Shown piece after piece: positions 52,424 to 59,236 of a stretch of DNA of 64,000 nucleotides (the stretch's first letter is position 1; every line of letters begins with the position of its first letter). The notes below the pieces were generated by a model that saw only the letters and a list, made by a program, of their open reading frames with translations, was not told where the DNA came from and did no database searches. A program made the position numbers and the translations under genes. The stretch is from Blastochloris tepida (GTDB taxonomy: Bacteria; Pseudomonadota; Alphaproteobacteria; Rhizobiales; Xanthobacteraceae), in assembly GCF_003966715.1 (NCBI RefSeq), contig NZ_AP018907.1, positions 3,646,001 to 3,710,000 on the forward strand. Reading direction: 5' to 3'.

Positions 52424-53578
52424 ATGTGCTCGTCCCCGTCCTCCAAGACCCAGCAAGCCGCGCCGCAGCTCGCGGCGTTCCGCCGCATCGTCATCAAGGT
52501 CGGCTCGGCGCTGCTGGTCGATCCCAAGGAGGGCGTGCCGCGCACCGAGTGGCTGGCCTCGCTCGCCGCCGATCTCGGCATGCTGCATCGGCGCGGCGCC
52601 GATCTGATGGTGGTGTCGTCGGGGGCCATCGCGCTCGGCCGCACCGTGCTGCGGCTCGGTCGCGGCCCGCTCAAGCTGGAGGAGAGCCAGGCCGCTGCCG
52701 CGGTCGGCCAGATCGCGCTGGCCCGGGTGTGGTCGGAGATGCTGGCGGCGGAAGGGATGAAGGCCGGCCAGATCCTGCTCACCCTGGGCGATACGGAAGA
52801 GCGGCGGCGCTATCTCAACGGCCGCAACACGCTCGACAAGCTGCTGGAGCTTGGCGCGGTGCCGGTGATCAACGAGAACGACACCGTCGCCACCACCGAG
52901 ATCCGCTATGGCGACAATGACCGCCTCGCCGCGCGCGTCGGCACCATGGCGTCGGCCGATCTCGTCGTGCTGCTGTCCGACATCGACGGCCTCTACACCG
53001 CGCCGCCGCAGCAGGACCCGACCGCGACCTTCATCCCGGTGGTGCCGCGGATCACCGCCGAGATCGAGGCAATGGCCGGCGATGTCGGCTCGGAACTGTC
53101 GCGCGGCGGCATGCGCACCAAGATCGAGGCGGCCAAGATCGCCACCTCGGGCGGCGCCCACCTCCTCATCGCCTCAGGAAGGGTGCCGAACCCGCTGCGC
53201 GCCGTCGAGCAGGGGGCGCGGGCGACCTGGTTCCTGACGCCGGCCAACCCGGTCACCGCCCGCAAGAAATGGATCGCCGGCTCGCTGGAGCCGAAGGGCA
53301 CGCTCCACATCGATGCCGGCGCGCGCGCCGCGCTGAAGCGCGGCAAGTCGCTGCTGCCGGCCGGCGTCATCAGGATCGAAGGCGCGTTCGCCCGCGGCGA
53401 CGCGGTGATCGTGCGCGGCCCAGACGGCGCCGAGGTGGCGCGCGGTCTCGTCGCCTATGACGCCGAGGACGCCGCCAAGATCCTGCGCCGCTCGTCCGAG
53501 GACATCCTGATGATTCTCGGCTTTTCCGGCCGAACCGAGATGATCCACCGCGACGACATGGCCTTCGCCGGCGAGTGA
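52424..53578 (+). CDS. proB: Glutamate 5-kinase
   Basis: 384 residues: amino-acid kinase domain ([10 protein letters not shown], then [14 protein letters not shown] and [10 protein letters not shown]) followed by a C-terminal PUA domain (from about residue 290). First step of proline synthesis, feedback-inhibited by proline. A 16-residue leader precedes the kinase strand and no strong ribosome site is seen. proA does not follow; a terminator does. Confidence 0.95.
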   Translation: MCSSPSSKTQQAAPQLAAFRRIVIKVGSALLVDPKEGVPRTEWLASLAADLGMLHRRGADLMVVSSGAIALGRTVLRLGRGPLKLEESQAAAAVGQIALARVWSEMLAAEGMKAGQILLTLGDTEERRRYLNGRNTLDKLLELGAVPVINENDTVATTEIRYGDNDRLAARVGTMASADLVVLLSDIDGLYTAPPQQDPTATFIPVVPRITAEIEAMAGDVGSELSRGGMRTKIEAAKIATSGGAHLLIASGRVPNPLRAVEQGARATWFLTPANPVTARKKWIAGSLEPKGTLHIDAGARAALKRGKSLLPAGVIRIEGAFARGDAVIVRGPDGAEVARGLVAYDAEDAAKILRRSSEDILMILGFSGRTEMIHRDDMAFAGE

Positions 53579-53615
53579 TTCGGTTCCCGGCTCAGGCGGT
53601 AGCCGCATCAAACGA

Positions 53616-53640
53616 AAATCCGGCCCGTGGGGCCGGATTT
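53616..53640 (+). terminator. Rho-independent terminator after proB
   Basis: An 11-bp perfect stem aaatccggccc / gggccggattt with a gtg loop, between convergent proB and the KGG gene; bidirectional action is possible. Confidence 0.8.
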
Positions 53641-53711
53641 CGTCGCACGCGGAACCGTCTTCTCCATCCGCCCGGCCGGTCTCGATGGGCCGGGACGCGG
53701 GCGGTGAGGGG

Positions 53712-53969
53712 TCAGTGATGGCTGCCGGCGCGCTTGCGGCCGCCCTTACGGCCGGCGTCGGAGGCAAGCTCCCGATCCTGGGAAAAGGACCTGTTGGCGG
53801 GGTCGACGCTGCGCCCACCCTTCTGGCCTGCCGCAGTGGCGAGAGACCGATCCCTCGCGAAGACTCGCTTTTCCGGCGGGACACTCTGTCCGCCCTTGCG
53901 AGCGATCTCGCGCCGCGTCTGGCTGTCCATCGCCGCAAAGCCGCGCTTGACCTTCACGCTCGCTTCCAT
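53712..53969 (-). CDS. KGG-repeat stress protein (Con-10/GsiB-like)
   Basis: 85 residues, very hydrophilic. Three K-G-G motifs, each in an (I/A)-A-R/G-x-K-G-G context followed by S-V or R-S-V and later F-(A/S)-x-D-R, match the KGG/Con-10 stress-protein family. aggag lies 9 bases before the ATG at 53969; the longer frame to 54230 covers the promoter. An exact EcfG promoter starts 34 bases upstream. Family members accumulate during desiccation, starvation and salt stress. Confidence 0.9.
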   Translation of the reverse strand: MEASVKVKRGFAAMDSQTRREIARKGGQSVPPEKRVFARDRSLATAAGQKGGRSVDPANRSFSQDRELASDAGRKGGRKRAGSHH

Positions 53970-54002
53970 TCCACGCACTCCTGTTTGGGACGGTGCGAAC
54001 CA

Positions 54003-54027
54003 AACGCAGGATGCCTCGGACGGTTCC
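54003..54027 (-). promoter_or_regulatory. EcfG promoter for the KGG stress gene
   Basis: Exact GGAAC-N16-CGTT on the minus strand, its -10 end 34 bases upstream of the ATG at 53969, an ideal position. Confidence 0.8.
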
Positions 54028-54151
54028 GGACCGATTAAGGCCAAGTGAAACATTTGAGGGGCCGGACCCGAATTGCCCGCTTGCGTCACCGGATCGTGTC
54101 CGGTCGCGGGGAGACCACGCTTCCGCGCGCGGGCGGCCCGAACCCCATGGC

Positions 54152-54310
54152 AACGGCCCCGGACGCTGACGCGTGGGGCCGTTGACTCCCGCGGATTTTC
54201 TCTTGGGAAACAAAGGTCTTGGGAAACCAAGGTCTTTGGGAGTCAAGGTCTTGGGGACCAAAGCCTTGGAAAACCGAAGATTTCGCGAAAATCCACGACC
54301 GCAGCCCATG
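54152..54310. repeat. Dispersed repeat family B, copy 1, with five tandem 16-bp units
   Basis: It begins with the hairpin aacggcccc ... ggggccgtt (54152-54182), followed by a variable part containing five tandem units of about 16 bp at 54202-54280 (cttgggaaaccaaggt type). The hairpin core and following ggattttctct are shared with 56601-56700. It occupies the gap between the KGG gene and ecfG. Confidence 0.75.
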
Positions 54311-54333
54311 GTCCGCCTTCGCGGCCGTTGGTC

Positions 54334-54879
54334 TCAGCCCGTGGCCTGCAGCGCGGCGCGCGTCTGGTCGTCGGGGCCGAGATCGTCGACGCTCTCGACC
54401 GCGAGAAGCTGGGCCAAGCGCGTGCGGGCGCGGTTCACTCGGCTCTTGATGGTGCCGACCGCGCATTGGCAGATCTCGGCGGCCTCCTCGTAGGAGAAGC
54501 CGGAGGCGCCGACCAGGAGCAGCACCTCGCGCTGGTCGGGCGGCAGGCGGGCGAGCGCCGCCTTGAAGTCCTCAAGGTCGAGGCGCGCGCCCTGCTCGGG
54601 CTGGGTGGACAGGCGCGCGGCATAGACGCCGTCGGCGTCCTCAACCTCGCGGCGGCGCTTGCGGTATTCGGAATGGAACAGATTGCGCAGGATGGTGAAC
54701 AGCCACGCGTTCAGATTGGTGCCGGGCTGGAAGCTGTCGATGTGCGAGAGCGCGCGCAGCAGCGTCTCCTGTACGAGATCGTCCGCCCGGTCGACATTGC
54801 CGGACAGGGAGATCGCAAAGGCGCGCAGGCTGGGAACGGCGCCAAGGAGGGCGTCCCGCATCGACGCGTCAATCGTCAT
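54334..54879 (-). CDS. ecfG: General stress response ECF sigma factor EcfG
   Basis: 181 residues: region 2 (A-D-D-L-V-Q-E-T-L-L-R-A, then N-L-N-A-W-L-F-T-I-L-R-N) and region 4 (L-P-P-D-Q-R-E-V-L-L-L-V, then S-Y-E-E-A-A-E-I, V-G-T-I-K-S-R-V-N-R-A-R) of the EcfG group (ECF15). It directs transcription from GGAAC-N16-17-CGTT promoters when released by NepR. The ATG overlaps the nepR stop. Five matching promoters in this window, including its own, support autoregulation. Confidence 0.95.
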   Translation of the reverse strand: MTIDASMRDALLGAVPSLRAFAISLSGNVDRADDLVQETLLRALSHIDSFQPGTNLNAWLFTILRNLFHSEYRKRRREVEDADGVYAARLSTQPEQGARLDLEDFKAALARLPPDQREVLLLVGASGFSYEEAAEICQCAVGTIKSRVNRARTRLAQLLAVESVDDLGPDDQTRAALQATG

Positions 54880-55184
54880 CCAGTCGTTCCCTTCTCGGCA
54901 CTCTTCTCGGCACTCTTGCCTCTGTCGGCCTTGCCCCTCTCGGCGCTCCGGCTCTTTCCAGTGCTCTTTCCCTGCTCGATGTCGTCGAGATCCTTCAGGA
55001 GGTCGACGAAACGATCCGGTATCGGCTGCTGAAGAAGATCGTCGTACATTGCCCGCAACTGCTCGCCCAATCGCGCCTGCGCATTGCGATCAAGCCGGGG
55101 GGGCGCGGGTGGCACATGTCCGGGAACCACGTCTTCCGCGACCTCCCTCGCCCTCTTCTGTGCCATGTCGGTCCTCTTGTTCAT
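54876..55184 (-). CDS. nepR: Anti-sigma factor NepR
   Basis: 102 residues from ATG 55184. The core L-G-E-Q-L-R-A-M-Y-D-D-L-L-Q-Q-P-I-P-D-R-F-V-D-L-L is the NepR signature that binds EcfG or phosphorylated PhyR. The N-terminus is variable; the C-terminus has an unusual Lys/Ser/Glu/Gly-rich tail of about 35 residues. ATG 55166, preceded by agagga, is an alternative start. Overlaps ecfG by ATGA, coupling anti-sigma and sigma synthesis. Confidence 0.92.
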   Translation of the reverse strand: MNKRTDMAQKRAREVAEDVVPGHVPPAPPRLDRNAQARLGEQLRAMYDDLLQQPIPDRFVDLLKDLDDIEQGKSTGKSRSAERGKADRGKSAEKSAEKGTTG

Positions 55185-55417
55185 CGCGGCTCCACGCGAC
55201 ACTACGCCACAGTACGTGCTGTACCTGAAGTCTACCTATAATCGACTTGCGGGGACCGGTGAGCCAAGCATCCGAGCCAAGCGTCCACCCCGCCAGGATC
55301 TATCCTGCCGATTCTCTTCCGGACTCTCTTGTTCTGTTCCGGAATCTCTTGCGGCACCTCGCCCCGGTCCCTCGTCCCGGCGGATGCGCCGGGATGCGGC
55401 AGCTTGCCGCCCGGATC

Positions 55418-55442
55418 AACGTCGGATGCCGGGTTCGGTTCC
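55418..55442 (-). promoter_or_regulatory. EcfG promoter for nepR-ecfG
   Basis: Exact GGAAC-N16-CGTT on the minus strand. It is about 234 bases upstream of nepR, implying a long leader. It sits 6 bases from the divergent phyR promoter. The rest of the 345-base gap shows no gene. Confidence 0.78.
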
Positions 55443-55448
55443 CGCACG

Positions 55449-55473
55449 GGAACATTTTTCGGATGCGGACGTT
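55449..55473 (+). promoter_or_regulatory. EcfG promoter for phyR
   Basis: Exact GGAAC-N16-CGTT, about 57 bases upstream of the phyR ATG. Back-to-back with the nepR-ecfG promoter, so both arms of the partner switch respond to EcfG. Confidence 0.82.
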
Positions 55474-55529
55474 TGGAAAACGGGGGCGTATGATCTTCGC
55501 CCATTGGGATTGTGTTGGGGGTGCGCGTC

Positions 55530-56327
55530 ATGACGACAGCCGAACTGGTCGCAATGAGTCTGCCCTATCTTCGGCGGTATGCACGTGCGGTCACGGGGGA
55601 CCAGACGGGGGGCGACGCCTATGTGGCGGCGACCTTGGAAGCCCTGCTGGCGAACGCCCCGCAGTTGAGCAAGGCGTCCGACACCAAGGTCGAGTTGTTC
55701 CGTATCTTCAGCAAGATCTGGAATTCGCTGTCGGTCAACCACGCGCAGGAGGCTGCGGCCGCGACGCCGGGCGAGGCGCGGCTGCGCCAGCTCACGCCGC
55801 TGCCGCGACAGGCCTTCCTGCTGGTCAGCCTGGAGAATTTCAGCGAGGAGGAGGGCGCGCGCATTCTCGGCGTCGACCGCTCGGCCTTCCGCGACCTCCT
55901 GGACAGCGCCGGGCGCGAGCTGGCCGAGGATATCGCCACCGACGTGCTGATCATCGAGGACGAGCCGCTGATCGCGCTGGATTTCGAGGCGCTGGTGGAA
56001 TCGCTCGGTCACCGGGTGCTGGGCGTGGCGCGCACCCGTGACGAGGCGGTGAAGCTCGCCGCCGGACGGCGCCCGGGCCTGATCCTGGCCGACATCCAGC
56101 TCGCCGACGGCAGTTCCGGGCTCGACGCGGTCAACGACCTCCTGATGAAGGCCGAGGTGCCGGTGGTGTTCATCACCGCCTATCCGGAGCGTTTCCTCAC
56201 CGGCGAGCGGCCGGAGCCCGCCTTCCTGATCGCCAAGCCGTTCCGGCCCAACCATGCGGCGGCGGTGATCAGCCAGGCGCTGTTCTTCGAGCGCAATGCG
56301 CGGCCGCGCCGCCGCGCCGTGGCGTAA
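55530..56327 (+). CDS. phyR: General stress response anti-anti-sigma factor PhyR
   Basis: 265 residues: an N-terminal sigma-like domain (residues 1 to about 135, resembling ECF regions 2 and 4 without DNA-binding function) and a C-terminal receiver (E-D-E-P-L-I-A-L-D, phospho-acceptor D188 in L-A-D-I-Q-L, K in I-A-K-P-F-R-P). Phosphorylated PhyR captures NepR and frees EcfG. The ATG at 55530 fits the family N-terminus. No HWE/HisKA2 histidine kinase gene is adjacent, unlike many relatives. Confidence 0.95.
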   Translation: MTTAELVAMSLPYLRRYARAVTGDQTGGDAYVAATLEALLANAPQLSKASDTKVELFRIFSKIWNSLSVNHAQEAAAATPGEARLRQLTPLPRQAFLLVSLENFSEEEGARILGVDRSAFRDLLDSAGRELAEDIATDVLIIEDEPLIALDFEALVESLGHRVLGVARTRDEAVKLAAGRRPGLILADIQLADGSSGLDAVNDLLMKAEVPVVFITAYPERFLTGERPEPAFLIAKPFRPNHAAAVISQALFFERNARPRRRAVA

Positions 56328-56351
56328 CCGGCCTGCGGCACGCGCCCCGAG

Positions 56352-56478
56352 TTGGAGCATTTTCCGCACAAGTGGATACCGGTTGTGCGAAAGACCCGAA
56401 GGGCCGCGTCAGCGAAAATGCGACAAACCAGAAACTTGGAGCGTCCGATCTGATGCAGTCAGATCGGATCACGCTCTG
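56352..56478. repeat. Dispersed palindromic repeat of the Hyphomicrobiales 'gtggataccgg' type
   Basis: gagcattttccgcacaagtg, then gataccggttgtgcgaaa and tcagcgaaaatgcgacaaac, followed by a second hairpin (gatctgatgcagtcagatcg). This is the layout of an intergenic repeat widespread in Bradyrhizobium-like genomes. A degraded copy lies at about 44332-44425 (ggttgtgcg ... gcgacaactcaaaaactta). Confidence 0.7.
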
Positions 56479-56600
56479 GGCTCCGGTTCGCTGCGTCGCA
56501 CGGGTTCGCGGCGTGTCCGGTCGTCCCTGTCGGCGCGTGCTGCGCAATACCGGGAACCGGTGCTTGCGGACGCGACTGCGGCAATTCAACATCTCATAGC

Positions 56601-56700
56601 AACGGCCCCAGACGCTGACGCCTGGGGCTGTAGACGTTCCCGGATTCTCTCTCGGGACATCAAAGCTTTCGTAAAAATCAGCGATCGAAATCAGCGGATC
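56601..56700. repeat. Dispersed repeat family B, copy 2
   Basis: aacggccccagacgctgacg, then cctggggctgt and ggattctctctcgggacatc, parallels the copy at 54152 in the same orientation, without the tandem 16-bp expansion. The two copies flank the ecfG-nepR-phyR locus. Confidence 0.65.
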
Positions 56701-56744
56701 GGTTGCGCGGCCATTGGTATTGGAGCGGCCGATCCGAGGCGGTC

Positions 56745-56878
56745 ATACGGATTCCGGCAGATGAAGCCTTCAAGTCGTATTCCGATCGCTGAAAATCCCA
56801 CAATCAATTCGTTATTTCAGGCTTTGTGTTTTCGCGGGATCGTTTCCGGTGCCCTGAGGGATCAACCGGAAGCCGTAT
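56745..56878. repeat. Palindromic repeat family A, copy 4 (diverged)
   Basis: atacggattccggcagatg ... gggatcaaccggaagccgtat with inner gctgaaaatccc and an altered centre. This copy is not adjacent to a stop codon and is the most diverged. The rest of 56328-57010 holds no gene. Confidence 0.75.
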
Positions 56879-57010
56879 CGGATCTGACAGCATGATTGAG
56901 CGTCCGTCGATCCGGTTGGATCAAGCGGACGCTCAAAGTTATTTTGTTATAGTTTTCGTCTTATGGCATTCGCTTTCGCGAAGCCGTCGCTGCGCTTCGC
57001 GGAGAATACT

Positions 57011-57184
57011 TTAGCTGTACAGAATCGCGCTCCAGATGGCGGGGAGGCCGAGGATCGCGAAGTTGATCCAAAGATAGGAATCGGTTATGCTCGGTGTAAT
57101 TGTTCCGTCCGGATTGACGTAGGCGAGAGCAAGCGTCGAGGTGAGGAGCAGAGAGGCTGCCCCGATTGCAGCAGACTTGATCAT
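57011..57184 (-). CDS. Small exported or membrane protein, unknown function
   Basis: 57 residues. Residues 1-21 (I-K-S-A-A-I-G, ending L-A-L-A) form a good signal peptide or membrane helix; after a short polar loop (V-N-P-D-G-T-I-T-P-S) a second hydrophobic segment (Y-L-W-I-N-F-A-I-L-G-L-P-A-I-W) reaches nearly to the end. ggagcg lies 8 bases before the ATG at 57184; the frame extension to 57286 is charged and unlikely. No family recognised. The local sequence is AT-richer than the window. Confidence 0.65.
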   Translation of the reverse strand: MIKSAAIGAASLLLTSTLALAYVNPDGTITPSITDSYLWINFAILGLPAIWSAILYS

Positions 57185-57501
57185 ATTCCACGCTCCGTTT
57201 GAGAAGAATTCTACCCGTTGTTCCGATTTGGATTTTCGAGCGTCTCTTATCTCGCGCTCTGTCAAAACATACGTAGGAACGCTCAACCGGATCGCGCCGA
57301 TGGATAACAGACGCGTGAACCCGCTTCTGGCTCAGCTGCGCCGGGGGTGAGGGCGCCGGAGCCGCCTGTGCAAGCTTGGCTGCAAGCGCGGGCATGACGC
57401 GTCAGGGTCTGCGGCCGTTCGCGCCATCGGCAAACGTCATGCATGCGACGCGGGGATGGCCCCGACCGCCAAACACTTGAAAATGTAGGGAAGAAAGAAG
57501 G

Positions 57502-57577
57502 TGGTGCCGCAAGAGGGATTCGAACCCCCGACCCCATCATTACGAATGATGTGCTCTACCAGCTGAGCTATTGCGGC
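57502..57577 (-). tRNA. tRNA-Thr (anticodon CGT)
   Basis: 76 bases on the minus strand including an encoded CCA. Acceptor stem GCCGCAA / TTGCGGC, D-arm GCTCAGCTGGTAGAGC, anticodon stem CATCA / TGATG around TTCGTAA (anticodon CGT), T-arm GGGGG TTCGAAT CCCTC. Anticodon CGT reads ACG threonine codons. The ~317 bases between it and the small gene at 57184 show nothing else. Confidence 0.95.
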
Positions 57578-57693
57578 AGCCGGGCCGGCTTAAACGAACC
57601 GCCCCGCTTTTTCAAGCGAGGCGGTGCTGTTCGATGGCCGGTGGACACAGATCGGTGTCCGGACGGGGCGCCTTAGGAGGCTCGGCATCCGGT

Positions 57694-59220
57694 TCAGGCG
57701 CGGACCCGCGGCTCCGCTTCGATCTCGACTTCGGTAGTGGTGCCCGCGTCGGCGGTCGCGTAGGGAGAGGCTGCGACCTCATCGGCCACGGGGGCAGCCG
57801 CCGGCACCAGGATCGGCGCGGGCGCGGCCTTCACCGGCTCGGCCGGCGCCGCCACGGAGGCCGGCGAATGGGCGCTGGCGGCGGCCTCCACCACCGTGAA
57901 GGCGGTCTCGACCTCGTGCTCGAGGATCGGCCCGCCGAGCTCGATCGGCGGCACCTTCCACTCGAAGGCGTCGATGCGGCCGGTGACCGGCGAGATCGGC
58001 AGCCAGCGGTCGGAGACGTAGCCGTCGGCCACCCAGGCCGGATCCCGCTTGGCGCGGACGGCGCGGGCCGCCCACTCGCGGGCCTTGCCGACGTCGCCGT
58101 GCTCGGCCGCCTCCAGCTCCGCCATCAGCAGGCACGCCCGCTGGGTCGGCTCCTGGGTCAAATGGATGATGGCGCCGCGGGCGGTGGCGAAGTCCTGCGC
58201 GTCGAGGGCGGCGCGCACCACGGTGAGCGCGCCTTCGGCGTGGCCGGCCGGGGCCAGCCGCTGCAGCATGCGCGCCCGCTCCAGCCGGTCGCGCGAGCCG
58301 TCGCCGTCGCGCAGTCGCATATAAGCCTCGGCGATCTCGGGGTGCGGGGTCTCGCGCCACGCGGTCTCGAGGATCTTGGAGGCGCGGCGCAGTTCGCCGG
58401 CCCGGCCGAGCAGGCGCCCAGCCAGCACCGCCGCCGGCACCAGCGTCGGCTCCAGCTTGACGGCCTCGACCGCGCGCTCGCGCGCCACGTCGGGGGCGCT
58501 CTCCTGCTTCGCCATCGCGTCGGCGGTCAGCAGCACCGCCCGCAGCCGCTTGGCCGAGTTGCGGTCGGCGATGCCGCTGCGGCTGTTGCGGTCGAGCAGT
58601 GCCAGCGCGCCGCTCCAGTCGCCGCTCGCAGCCCTGGTGTCGAGCGCGGCCTGCGCCGCCCAGGGCAGCCCCGGCGCCTCTTCGGCGGCGGTCTCGGCAT
58701 AGGCGCGGGCAGCGGTGGCGTCGTCGCGGCGCTGCGCCTCCATCCACAGGCCGCGCAGCCCGAGCAGGCGGGTCTCCTTGTTGGCGGCCATCTCGTGGAA
58801 GGCCGCCTCGGCGGCGCTCTGGTCGCCGCTGAGCTGGGCCGCCTGGGCCCGCAGCAGCAGCGTCAGCGGCTCGTTGCCGAGCAGGCGCTCGGCTTCGGCG
58901 GCCGCCCGGCGCGCCGTCTTGGGGTCGCCGGCGCCGGCGGCGACGATGCCGCGCGACAGCGCCGAGAAGCCGCGGGCCCGCCGCCGCTCGGAGACCGAGG
59001 ACGACATCAGGCCGGGCAGATTGAACAGGGTCGAGATGATCGACCACACGATGCCGGCGGCGAGCACCACCGTCACCAGGGCCACCGCGGCGAACAGCAC
59101 CGAGGTCTCGATTTGCCAGCCCTGCCACTGGACGGCGACGATGCCGGGCCGGTCGGCCAGCCAGCCGGCGCCGAAGGCGATCCCGGCCAGGACGAAGAGG
59201 AACAGTACGAGGCGGATCAT
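57694..59220 (-). CDS. hemY: HemY N-terminal domain / TPR membrane protein
   Basis: 508 residues. Two N-terminal membrane helices (about residues 2-22 and 40-62), the second followed by the HemY-N domain and TPR-like helices to about residue 400; a conserved W-V-A-D-G-Y-V-S-D-R-W segment and a Pro/Ala-rich tail end the protein. This is the proteobacterial HemY-like protein of the hem locus, distinct from protoporphyrinogen oxidase. It lies 16 bases after the hemD-fused ORF in the order hemC-hemD-hemY. Confidence 0.9.
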   Translation of the reverse strand: MIRLVLFLFVLAGIAFGAGWLADRPGIVAVQWQGWQIETSVLFAAVALVTVVLAAGIVWSIISTLFNLPGLMSSSVSERRRARGFSALSRGIVAAGAGDPKTARRAAAEAERLLGNEPLTLLLRAQAAQLSGDQSAAEAAFHEMAANKETRLLGLRGLWMEAQRRDDATAARAYAETAAEEAPGLPWAAQAALDTRAASGDWSGALALLDRNSRSGIADRNSAKRLRAVLLTADAMAKQESAPDVARERAVEAVKLEPTLVPAAVLAGRLLGRAGELRRASKILETAWRETPHPEIAEAYMRLRDGDGSRDRLERARMLQRLAPAGHAEGALTVVRAALDAQDFATARGAIIHLTQEPTQRACLLMAELEAAEHGDVGKAREWAARAVRAKRDPAWVADGYVSDRWLPISPVTGRIDAFEWKVPPIELGGPILEHEVETAFTVVEAAASAHSPASVAAPAEPVKAAPAPILVPAAAPVADEVAASPYATADAGTTTEVEIEAEPRVRA

Positions 59221-59236
59221 GGCGCGTCTCCTGGTG

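Noticed and set aside
54073..55032. 319-residue plus-strand frame opposite ecfG and nepR
   Set aside because: Both minus-strand genes are strongly identified by motifs and promoters.
57598..57624. Hairpin (ccgccccgctt / aagcgaggcgg) downstream of hemY
   Set aside because: The stem has a mismatch and no T-run on the hemY side, so a terminator call is not supported.
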